From NCBI GenBank assembly GCA_965206395.1, contig CBDBJK010000031.1, positions 62,001 through 126,000 on the forward strand: 64,000 nucleotides of DNA, written 5' to 3'. The first letter of the stretch is position 1, and each line of letters starts with the position of its first letter. Below are positions 56,877 to 64,000 of the stretch, piece by piece. The stretch is from CBDBJK01 sp965206395. GTDB lineage: Bacteria; Chloroflexota; Dehalococcoidia; Lucifugimonadales; CATOSD01. Under the pieces are notes generated by a model that worked only from the letters and a program-made list of their open reading frames with translations, was not told the DNA's origin and made no database searches. The position numbers and the translations under genes were made by a program.

Positions 56877-57386
56877 CTACTCCATCCAAGGGATGAACTG
56901 ACGCCACTCGTCCATGATAGGCCCGTGATGGAAGATGTAGTACGGATTGGGCCGTAAGGGTTTAGGCTCCTTGAGCAGCCGCATGTTGGCCTCCGCAGGC
57001 GTTCGCCCTGCCTTGTGATGGTTACAGGGAATACACGCGCTGACCACATTTTCCCACACGTGCGGGCCATTCCTGGAGCGTGGCTTGATGTGGTCTAAAG
57101 TAAGATTTTTAGACTGAATTCCGCAATACTGACATGCGAAGCCGTCCCTGAAGAATATCGCTCGGCGCGATAGCCGACGATTCACCAGCGGTCGCTTGAC
57201 TATGTAAATCAGTCTTATCACCGAGGGGAGCGGGAACGTTTGCGTGATGCTGCGAATGCTGCCTTGCCCGTCCACCAACGACTCGGCCTTACCGCGACCC
57301 AGCAAGATAATAGCCCGCTTTGCGTTGCAAATGTTAAGGGGCTGATAGTTTTGATTTAATATCAAGACAGGCGAGTTTAGTAGCAC
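56877..57386 (-). CDS. HNH endonuclease
   Basis: A 169-residue HNH nuclease: SPVLILNQNYQPLNICNAKR at the N-terminus, zinc ribbon and active site CQYCGIQSKNLTLDHIKPRS then NVVSACIPCNHHKAGRTP. It belongs to the widespread chromosomal HNH group with the NQNYQPLN start, often called McrA-like. Middle gene of a three-gene minus-strand group with the CvpA-like and retropepsin-like genes. Confidence 0.9.
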   Translation of the reverse strand: MLLNSPVLILNQNYQPLNICNAKRAIILLGRGKAESLVDGQGSIRSITQTFPLPSVIRLIYIVKRPLVNRRLSRRAIFFRDGFACQYCGIQSKNLTLDHIKPRSRNGPHVWENVVSACIPCNHHKAGRTPAEANMRLLKEPKPLRPNPYYIFHHGPIMDEWRQFIPWME

Positions 57387-57405
57387 CCTGCTTTATCCAT
57401 TCATT

Positions 57406-58245
57406 CTAGGAAGAGTTTCCCTCTTCTTTTTCGGCTTCGATGCGGCGGTCTAAAATTCCTAGCGGCACCCTGAAGTCTTCAGGCACAAACCCTAACGTAT
57501 CTCCGGGCAGGGCATCCGCAATGTTTATGAACACTGGCACTATGGCAGACGCTTTAAGAGCGTTTTCAACGCCGTCCCTGGTGTTCTGAACGACTGGAAT
57601 CTTCACTGCCGCCGCTGCTGCGAGGGCTTCGGTACTGTTTAGAACATCCTGAATGTCTGGAATGCCCGCCGCCTCTGCTGCCTTTGCGAGGCCTTCGGCG
57701 CTGTTAATGGCATCTCGTACTTCTGTTGGAAGACTCGCTGTTAACTCTTCGGTAAGGCCTCCGGCGCTGTTTATGGCATCCTGAACTTCTACTGGAATAT
57801 TTGCCGCAGCCGCAGCAGCCGCTGCCGCAGCGAGGCTTCCATCTAGCAACTCGTAGTTGTACGCGAACCTTGCCATGATAACGATAAACGCACCAGAGAT
57901 GGCGAGGCCAAGCAGAAGTCCCAACGCCAACCCGCCTAACTTGTCCACCATGCTAGATAGGCCAAGAGTGGCGATGGTCAGGATAGGGCGAACTATGCGC
58001 GCGACAATCCTGGCGATGAAAAGGGCAACTGCGATAATTATGATGTATGTAATAACGGTTACGATGGTGTCGGCGGACAGGGAGTCACCGAACAGCCCGC
58101 CCACTTTATCGCTGACCCGGCCAGCAATGAGCCAGCCGATAATTCCGCCTATAGCGGTGATGGCCGCCCCTATAAGCCCGGTTCGCATTCCCATGAAAGC
58201 GCCCACGGCAATTATTGCGAGGATCACGATGTCGAACCAATTCAT
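57406..58245 (-). CDS. CvpA-like membrane protein with Ala-rich repeats
   Basis: A 279-residue protein. The first 115 residues have four membrane helices in the CvpA/colicin V production pattern (MNWFDIVILAIIAVGAFMGM, TGLIGAAITAIGGIIGWLIA, LGGLALGLLLGLAISGAFIV). A linker of ten consecutive Ala follows, then three imperfect repeats: VQDAINSAGGL, VRDAINSAEGL and IQDVLNSTEAL. The C-terminal part has VPVFINIADALPGDTLGFVP. Family members are poorly understood membrane proteins. Confidence 0.8.
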   Translation of the reverse strand: MNWFDIVILAIIAVGAFMGMRTGLIGAAITAIGGIIGWLIAGRVSDKVGGLFGDSLSADTIVTVITYIIIIAVALFIARIVARIVRPILTIATLGLSSMVDKLGGLALGLLLGLAISGAFIVIMARFAYNYELLDGSLAAAAAAAAAANIPVEVQDAINSAGGLTEELTASLPTEVRDAINSAEGLAKAAEAAGIPDIQDVLNSTEALAAAAAVKIPVVQNTRDGVENALKASAIVPVFINIADALPGDTLGFVPEDFRVPLGILDRRIEAEKEEGNSS

Positions 58246-58638
58246 TATTATGCTGCCCTTCGTTACAATGCGTTAGAAGACAATTCCCTTGAGTCAATCG
58301 CGTCAACTTCGAATTCCGGGCTTGGTTTCACATAGTTTACCATAAGCCCGTAAGAGCGAAAAGAAATGACGTTGTCTGTTCGAAATTAATCGACAAGGCC
58401 TTGGCTTTGCGTGTAACGCGTACGTTAGGAAGATGTGGTCAATTTTAATCTTGAGAGCAACATTTCTGATATGACTACGACCGCCTGACAATCCATCTGC
58501 GCCATGTCCAGGCACCCCAGACTACCACAGCGGCACCGAAGGCATATCCCGCTACAACATCGCCGAGCCAGTGCATTCCCAAATATATTCGTGAGAAGCC
58601 CGCCGCCAGAATCAATAGCAATGATGCGCTTTGTACTA

Positions 58639-59887
58639 GTGGTTCAACGTTTTTGTATTGATGGGTAGAGTGACTTTAGCTTGATGCGCGCATCCTCGGT
58701 AGTGAAGCGCCAATCCACTCGTATCACATCCCGGTTGCGTTGATTCTGCCAAGCATTGACCTCGCCGCGCAGGATGTCTTGATTGGCAATCCGTCGGTCC
58801 AGGCACTGTCGAGCCAGCACACCGATCTCTATCTCCGCCATATTCAACCAACTCCCGTGTTTGGGAGTGTAGTGTATCTCCAGTCGCTCAGCTATACGCC
58901 TCGCCTCAGCAGGCTCGAATGCCTCGTATAGCGAGGACAGCTTGTGAGTGTTGAGATTGTCCATTACCAGCACGATCCGGTCTCTGTCAGGGTAGTCCTC
59001 GTCGACCAGTTTCTTTATCACATGCGCCCAGTCCACCTTCGTGCGACGCTCTCTGACCTCGACTCGGCGCCATCCGTCCAACGGTGCAAACAGCATGAAC
59101 AGGCTGCTCACTCCATTGCGCTCGTATTCGTAGTCGTATGCCGCCGATAAGCCGGGCGCTGCGGGACGCGGCACTCGCGTCTCCTTGACTTGCTGTTTGC
59201 TCGTCTCATCCATGCACACCAGAACCTCATTCCCATCGTACGGCCGTTGGTAGACCTCCAGTACGTCTTCCATCACGTCTTCCATCGCGCACACAAACTC
59301 CGCGCTCTGACCGGGCGGGATGCACCAACTCTGCTTCAGCCACGGCTTCAGTTCGTTTTTTTTTAAGCGCCTGGCGAACCGTCTCGGTGCTAATGGTCCC
59401 GACTATCTCACACTCGACCAACTGGTCAGCCAACAGCTTCAGGGTCCAACTGGCACGCCCCTCCGGCGGTTCCCCGCAGGCCATCGCTATCAACCGTGCT
59501 TCACCTTCGCCGTCCAGTCTCTTTTGACGCCGACGCAGTTGCTTTTTGCGATTCAGCGCAGACTCAACCCCCTCCTCCACACAGCGCTTGCGTATTCGCT
59601 CGACCGTTGACTGTCCCACACCGAGCGCGCTGGTGATGTCCGCGTCCTTCATTCCCCCGTCCGAGCGTGACTCATCGCTCATCAGCAGAATGCGCGCATG
59701 GGTCTGTTTGTACGCCGCAGCCCGACCGCGTGAGACCAAGGCGTTGAGTTCCTGTTGTTCGTCGGTAGTCAGTCTGATACGGTACTTCTTGGTAGACATC
59801 ATGGTTCCTCCTCGGTTCAACGTTACGATTGAACCCCCAAGAGGAACAATGACTATCATGGTATTCATTTCAATGATGTTGGACCAC
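58639..59887 (-). mobile_element. IS630-family element, copy C (1249 bp)
   Basis: Flanked by TA at 58637-58638 and 59888-59889; the latter is shared with IS5 copy 5. Same ends as copies A and B. Confidence 0.95.
58644..59802 (-). CDS. IS630-family transposase, copy C
   Basis: Two-frame transposase as in copy A, frame one from 59802, nine-A slip run at 59356-59364 (as T), frame two to 58644. It keeps the DVMEDV repeat of copy A. All catalytic blocks are intact; the only difference from copy A that I noted is FAPLDG for FVPLDG, shared with copy B. Confidence 0.87.
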
Positions 59888-59889
59888 TA

Positions 59890-60719
59890 GGTTGTGTTGA
59901 CATTTGGTGCATAATGGATACATGTCAACGACTGAATTACGCAATGAACAATGGTCAAAAATCCTTGAATTTCTGCGCTCATGCCCAGACCTCTACGTTG
60001 GAGAGGAGGACGATTGCAGGCGCTACGTCGAGGCCATCCTGTGGATGGCACGAAGTGGTGCTCCTTGGAGACTGCTGCCTGAGCACTACGGTCACTGGAA
60101 CAGCGTATATAAGCGCTTCGCACGCTGGTGTGAAAAGGGTGTATGGGAACGAATGCATCAGCATTTTGTGCAAGACCCCGATATGGAGCATGTCATCATT
60201 GATAGCACTGTGATAGCACTGTGATAGCACTGTGGTTCGCGCTCATCCCTGTGCTGCTGGAGCCTCCAAAAAAACGGTGGCCAATCGGCCCAAGCTCTTG
60301 GCCGGAGCCGAGGCGGGTTCAGTACCAAGATCCACGTGAGCGTGGATGGATTGGGCAACCCGTTGCGCTTTGAGCTCACAGCAGGTCAACGTCACGACAT
60401 CACCCAGGCACAGGCATTGATAGCTGATTTCGAAACCGAGCATGTGATTGCTGATAAGGGATACGATTCGATGGATTTTCTCCAATGCATCCTGGGCAGG
60501 GGCGCGTTACCTGTGATTCCACCTCGGTCAAATCGAAAGACGCCACGAGAGTATGATGAGTACCTTTACCGAGAGCGCCACCTTGTGGAGTGTTTCATCA
60601 ACAAGATCAAGCACTACCGGCATATCTTCTCTCGCTTTGACAAGCTGTCATCGCGTTTCCTGGGATTCTTGAACTTCGTCGGTGCTCTCATATGGCTCAG
60701 ATGAAATGTCAACACAACC
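59890..60719 (+). mobile_element. IS5-family element, copy 5 (830 bp)
   Basis: Same ends, flanked by TA at 59888-59889 and 60720-60721. Three 11-bp units at 60201-60233, as in copy 1. One private base change near 59957 (ggtcaaaaatcc). Confidence 0.95.
59922..60704 (+). pseudogene. IS5-family transposase of copy 5, out of frame
   Basis: Frame one (MSTTELRNEQWSKILEFL onward) ends in a TGA directly after DSTVIAL, caused by the two extra repeat units, as in copies 1 and 4. Frame two (60336-60704) is open. Net insertion relative to an ideal DSTVVRAH reading is 22 bases, which by itself would shift into the second frame, but the TGA stops it first. Confidence 0.85.
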
Positions 60720-61248
60720 TAGCTTCCTGGCTGAGCCTGCTCTCATGTTCATTGATAATATAAACACAAGGGTACCGAGAAATACTATGTAAAATGTGGC
60801 GTGACCGCTTGGGAATGAGAAACTATTGGTCTGTTGAAGCACCTGCACCAGATCGGATGAGGGTCGTGGACGGGCAACTAGCTCTTTGAGAACGAAGGTT
60901 ATGAGCTGGCCCAAGACCGAAGTCGTCAGTATCAAAGCGCCTTCAGCTCGCATGCCCTTGACGAAAAACGCGGCTGATGTCAGAAGCACCAATGGTATCG
61001 CTGCTTGAAGGGTTCCCGCTAAATAGGTGGCCTTCGTTACCGCATCCAGCCATGACGAGCGCCACGACTGAACCCATGTGGACGCGCTGACCTCCCCAGG
61101 GAAGTTTACGACCACGCTTGCGAAATATGCGAATACACCCAGCCCGATCAGGAATGCGCCTGCGATAGCAATCCAGAACACTCCCGGACGACGGTTGGAA
61201 TGGTCTTCCTCCGTCAGCTCGACACCGTGATCTTTCATAACTTCATAC

Positions 61249-61310
61249 TTACTGCAAACAGAACTCGTTGCCTTCAGGGTTGTTCATCACAACTTTCGAT
61301 GTAGTGAGTG
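61249..61310 (-). pseudogene. 3' remnant of a VOC/glyoxalase-like gene
   Basis: A frame reads SKVVMNNPEGNEFCLQ and stops at 61249-61251. DPEGNEFC-like endings are the C-terminal signature of VOC (glyoxalase-like) proteins. Nothing else of the gene is recognisable upstream, where the terminator hairpin lies instead. Confidence 0.6.
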
Positions 61311-61328
61311 GTTAAATCTCCAATACAA

Positions 61329-61362
61329 AGAGGCACTGCCCGATAGACAGGGCAGTGCCTCT
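61329..61362 (-). terminator. Strong hairpin terminator behind the SDR genes
   Basis: AGAGGCACTGCCC pairs perfectly with GGGCAGTGCCTCT over 13 bases around an 8-base loop. On the minus strand it is followed by TTGTATTGG, and it lies 40 bases after the SDR stop. Confidence 0.7.
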
Positions 61363-61401
61363 CAATAGCCATTCTGACGACCATGGGTGCTATCGACGCT
61401 A

Positions 61402-62340
61402 TTACTCTCGCGGTGGAGTGGGAGGAGACGGATTTGTCAGCCCCATACCGATTGATATCGGCAAAAGCTCGTCTAGCTCGTCCAGAGTCCATCGTCCGTT
61501 CTTGTGGATGCTCCTGATGACGCGCCTGGGCGAGTACAGTGAAACAACCCACCCGCTGGTCCCGACGACCTGTCCGGTTATGTCTCCGCCTGCCTCTGAG
61601 CAGAGGTAGACGACCTTGGGAGCGTTGTTTTCGGGAGCGCGCGCTTCCGGCGGCCCCTCTATCGGCGCTCCTTGCGAGCTGACTGGCTGTGGTCGAGTCC
61701 CTTGCCTCATCGCAGTTGTGCTCTCCGGGATGGTCTCAGTCATCCTGGTTGCGCCACCTGGGTACACGGCGTTGATAGTGATGTTGTAGGGCGCAAGCTC
61801 CGGCGCAAGCGAACGCGCCATTCCGACCATGCCCTCTTTAGCCATCGAGTAGTTGGTCTGTCCCGACGAGCCGAGTCCTGAGCCGGACGAGAACAGAATT
61901 AGCCTGCCGTAGTTCTGCTTGATCATGTGGGGTATGGAGTTTTTGACCATGTTAAAGGCCCCGTACAGGTGCACTTGTAACACGCCGTCCCACTCCTGCT
62001 CAGTCATGTTGAACACCATGCGATCGCGCAGGATGCCCGCGGGGTGACACATGATGTCTAGCCTGCCAAAGTTGTCTATGGCGGTCTGGACTATCTTTGC
62101 CGCCGAGTCGAACTCGGCAACCGAGTCGTAACAGGCGACGGCTGTGCCTCCGGCGTTGCGAATGTCCTGGACTGTCTGATCCGCAGGCGCGGCTGCTTCC
62201 CCTGTGCCGTCAACCGCGCCACCGAGGTCGTTGACCACGACGGACGCGCCCTCTTCTGCAAGCAGCTTGGCGGTGGCCGCGCCGATTCCGCGCCCGGCCC
62301 CGGTTACGATGGCTACTCTGCCTTCTAATCTATTTCCCAT
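61402..62340 (-). CDS. Short-chain dehydrogenase/reductase (SDR)
   Basis: NAD(P)-dependent oxidoreductase of 312 residues. The cofactor loop is VTGAGRGIGAATAKLLAEEG, then VVVNDLGGAVDGTGE (a long loop typical of the peroxisomal multifunctional/HSD17B4-like SDRs). The catalytic set Ser, Tyr and Lys is in LILFSSGSGLGSSGQTNYSM with AKEG following. The C-terminus is extended by about 50 residues (VSLYSPRRVIRSIHKNGRWT). It follows a close paralogue, 55 bases away. A role in steroid or acyl-CoA metabolism is only an inference. Confidence 0.9.
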   Translation of the reverse strand: MGNRLEGRVAIVTGAGRGIGAATAKLLAEEGASVVVNDLGGAVDGTGEAAAPADQTVQDIRNAGGTAVACYDSVAEFDSAAKIVQTAIDNFGRLDIMCHPAGILRDRMVFNMTEQEWDGVLQVHLYGAFNMVKNSIPHMIKQNYGRLILFSSGSGLGSSGQTNYSMAKEGMVGMARSLAPELAPYNITINAVYPGGATRMTETIPESTTAMRQGTRPQPVSSQGAPIEGPPEARAPENNAPKVVYLCSEAGGDITGQVVGTSGWVVSLYSPRRVIRSIHKNGRWTLDELDELLPISIGMGLTNPSPPTPPRE

Positions 62341-62395
62341 TTCTTTAACCTCTCACTGATTTTATCTAAATACTGGTAGCTAGGGTACGGAAGGC

Positions 62396-63322
62396 TTAGA
62401 AGCCTGTCCCGATCATCTTGGGCATCAGGACATCCATCTCGTCCATAGTGAAGTTGCCGTACTTGTGGACGCTCTTCTCTATGGAAGGGTTGGAGTACAG
62501 GTAGATGCTGCCGCCGCGTACTCCGAACACATAGCCGTTGATGTTGGGGGAGGCGTAAGTGCAGAGGTAAACGGCCAGCGGGGCCACGTTTTCGGGGTCA
62601 TCCGGGAATCCAGGCCCTTCCCACTCGCTTAAAGGAGGCGAGGGACCGATTCCTGCTCTCTCGTCGCGGGTGGGGAGCGATTCCTGGGCTACACGATATT
62701 CATCGACAGTACCGGGGAACAGCCTGGTTTCAACCATCGGCGAGATGGCATTGCAGGTAGCGCCATATCTTCCCAGGTCTCTTGCAACCGTGCGAGTGAC
62801 GCCGACGATTCCCTCTGAAGCGGCGGCGTAGTTTGAGCGTCCGATTTCGCCCAGGCCAGCGTCAGAGGTCATGTTGACGATTCGCCCGCTCCGCTGCTGC
62901 CGGAAGAGGATGCCCCCGAACTTGCACGTCGAGAAGACTCCTTTGCCATTGTTCCTGACAACCAGGTCGAACTCTGCTGGAGTCATCTGGAAAATCATCC
63001 GGTCTCGCGTGATGCCCGTGCTGTTGACCAGCACGTCCAGTTGCCCGCCAAATGTATCGACAGCGGTCTTGATCACGTTCTCGCCGCCCGCCATCTCCGC
63101 AATGTTGTCGTAGTTTGCGACAGCGTTACCGCCCCTCCCCTTGATCTCGGCAACGACCTTGTCTGCTGGTTCGTGTGACGAGCCTGTTCCGTCAACGTCG
63201 CACCCCAGGTCGTTCACCACGACGGACGCGCCCTCTTCCGCGAGCAGCAACGCCACGCCGCGACCTACGCCTCTACCGGCTCCTGTGACTAGCGCTACCT
63301 TTCCCTCTAATCGATTTCCCAT
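62396..63322 (-). CDS. SDR paralogue lacking the catalytic lysine
   Basis: A 308-residue paralogue of the next gene with the same layout: VTGAGRGVGRGVALLLAEEG, VVVNDLGCDVDGTGSSHEPA, and the C-terminal IYLYSNPSIEKSVHKYGNFT. The active-site stretch reads RIVNMTSDAGLGEIGRSNYA then AASEG: the Tyr is present but the Lys of YxxxK is Ser. The rest of the fold is well preserved with no frameshift. It may have a non-catalytic role or altered chemistry. Confidence 0.88.
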   Translation of the reverse strand: MGNRLEGKVALVTGAGRGVGRGVALLLAEEGASVVVNDLGCDVDGTGSSHEPADKVVAEIKGRGGNAVANYDNIAEMAGGENVIKTAVDTFGGQLDVLVNSTGITRDRMIFQMTPAEFDLVVRNNGKGVFSTCKFGGILFRQQRSGRIVNMTSDAGLGEIGRSNYAAASEGIVGVTRTVARDLGRYGATCNAISPMVETRLFPGTVDEYRVAQESLPTRDERAGIGPSPPLSEWEGPGFPDDPENVAPLAVYLCTYASPNINGYVFGVRGGSIYLYSNPSIEKSVHKYGNFTMDEMDVLMPKMIGTGF

Positions 63323-63637
63323 ATGCTCACCTCCAAGCTATTGTTTGCTTTGTCTTTGCCATCCTCATTTATGAGATTGCTTTCAGGCTATTCCGAGGAG
63401 TCGGACACGTCTGGCAGTATGTATGCAGTTCGTCCGCGCCGGACATCGGCGAGACATCCGATTGTGTGGCATCGACTCGCGCAACATTATAACCTCATCT
63501 ACCCGTCTTGTGTAAAGATTTCCAGGGAATCGGCATATTCAGGCTAGAAATTGCCGAACAGGATAGTCTTTCACTGGCTTCCTGACAGGATGTGGTTTTT
63601 GATAGTATCCTTTGAGTATCAAAAACAGGAGCGTCAG

Positions 63638-64000
63638 TTGATACACGAGAATTTCCAGTGTGAGTTCTATTTCATTCGACACGGTGAGTCGTTGTCCAAC
63701 GCTACACCGGGATTTGCGGCAGGGGCCAACTTTGATGCGCCCCTTACGCCCACCGGAGTCGAGCAGGCCCGCGTGCTTGGACGCCGCTTGAGGCAAGAGA
63801 AGGTGCGCTTCGATAGAGTTTATAGCTCCAGCCTGACCCGCGCCGTCCAGACAACGGAGGCCATGCTAGGCGAGATGGGCGAGGCTGATAGGCCGTTCCC
63901 GAAGGTGGATGCCCTTATCGAGCAGCAGATACCTGGATGGAGAGGCGTTCCAGCAGATGAGGCGTGGACTCCCGAAACGCGTATATATATGGAAATCAAG
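63638..64000 (+). CDS. Histidine phosphatase (phosphoglycerate mutase-like), partial at window end
   Basis: Begins at TTG 63638 with AGGAG at 63627-63631 and continues past the window. The phosphohistidine motif is FYFIRHGESLSNATPGF; then PLTPTGVEQARVLGRRLRQE and VYSSSLTRAVQTTEAMLGE, and the acidic pocket region ALIEQQIPGWRGVP. Members remove phosphate from small molecules or proteins; the substrate is not predictable. Divergent from the SDR genes. Confidence 0.88.
   Translation, partial: MIHENFQCEFYFIRHGESLSNATPGFAAGANFDAPLTPTGVEQARVLGRRLRQEKVRFDRVYSSSLTRAVQTTEAMLGEMGEADRPFPKVDALIEQQIPGWRGVPADEAWTPETRIYMEIK

Larger units (their letters stand above)
58475..61238 (-). pseudogene. PAP2 phosphatase gene split by IS630+IS5
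   Basis: Membrane phosphatase of the PAP2 family. The N-terminal part (61238-60722) has helices GVFWIAIAGAFLIGLGVFAY and IPLVLLTSAAFFVKGM, and motif blocks KELVARPRPSSD and FPSGHATFYIVFLGTL. After ARKL the insertions begin. The C-terminal part (58635-58475) resumes as VQSASLLLILAAGFSRIYLG, MHWLGDVVAGYAFGA and ends RRWIVRRS. The third motif, SRIYLGMHWLGD, carries the catalytic His. Removing both elements and the extra TA copies restores the frame exactly. Confidence 0.92.

Overview
The window looks like a piece of a Chloroflexota genome (Dehalococcoidia/SAR202-like is my best guess, tentative). Reasons: moderate GC, GTG/TTG starts, an rny-ymdB-PHP cluster, an LLM-class F420-type oxidoreductase, several aldo/keto reductases and SDRs, sulfatases, AAT-lipobox lipoproteins, and a PspAB-HtpX pair. 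No rRNA or ribosomal protein operon is present to fix the lineage.

Layout. 1-1.1 kb: the right part of an IS5-family element cutting a small membrane protein gene. 1.1-4.1 kb: a frameshifted aldo/keto reductase, a frameshifted LLM oxidoreductase and an iron-type ABC binding lipoprotein. 4.2-15.5 kb: mostly housekeeping genes, namely priA, rny, ymdB, a PHP phosphoesterase, plsY, a zinc-finger membrane protein, an LRR lipoprotein, an Lrp regulator and aspS. 15.7-21.2 kb: enoyl-CoA hydratase and amidohydrolase (minus strand), then a three-gene 2-oxoacid dehydrogenase operon (E1 alpha, E1 beta, E2). 21.4-22.3 kb: a HARE-HTH-like protein and an odd Ser-type tRNA with a Leu (AAG) anticodon. 22.2-30.5 kb: IS1595 element, two tandem sulfatases (the second broken three ways), and an aldo/keto reductase split by an IS1182-family element. 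31-34.8 kb: membrane protein, IS5 copy, prkA and a tiny membrane protein. 34.9-41.5 kb: lipoproteins (one split by IS630), a DUF3179 protein with an in-frame TGA at its CPLC motif, a HicB-like protein, rimI and a DUF4352 lipoprotein. 41.7-48.6 kb: remnants of M24 and S9 peptidases, pspAB-htpX, an intact aldo/keto reductase, and alkD split by an IS3 element. 48.6-54.3 kb: a giant FtsX-type permease gene split by an IS5+IS630 pair. 54.3-58.2 kb: AbrB/VapC toxin-antitoxin, holB, a truncated PSP1 gene, retropepsin-like protease, HNH nuclease and a CvpA-like protein. 58.4-61.3 kb: a PAP2 phosphatase split by an IS630+IS5 pair. 61.4-64 kb: two paralogous SDRs and the start of a histidine phosphatase.

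The dominant theme is insertion-sequence spread and gene decay: five IS5-family copies, three IS630 copies, and one each of IS3, IS1182 and IS1595, in or beside at least seven genes. At nearly every insertion the interrupted reading frame rejoins exactly when the element and one target copy are removed, so these are recent events. Several other genes carry single-base frameshifts or nonsense codons. This fits either a lineage undergoing relaxed selection or assembly error in a metagenome; the IS insertions cannot be explained as base-calling errors.

The most interesting signals are a candidate selenocysteine codon with a SECIS-like hairpin in the DUF3179 gene, telomere-like GGGTTTAGGG palindromes (one of which has become the in-frame linker of the E2 subunit), an 11-bp tandem repeat at the active-site codon of the IS5 transposase whose copy number decides whether the frame is open, and a Ser-bodied tRNA carrying a Leu anticodon.
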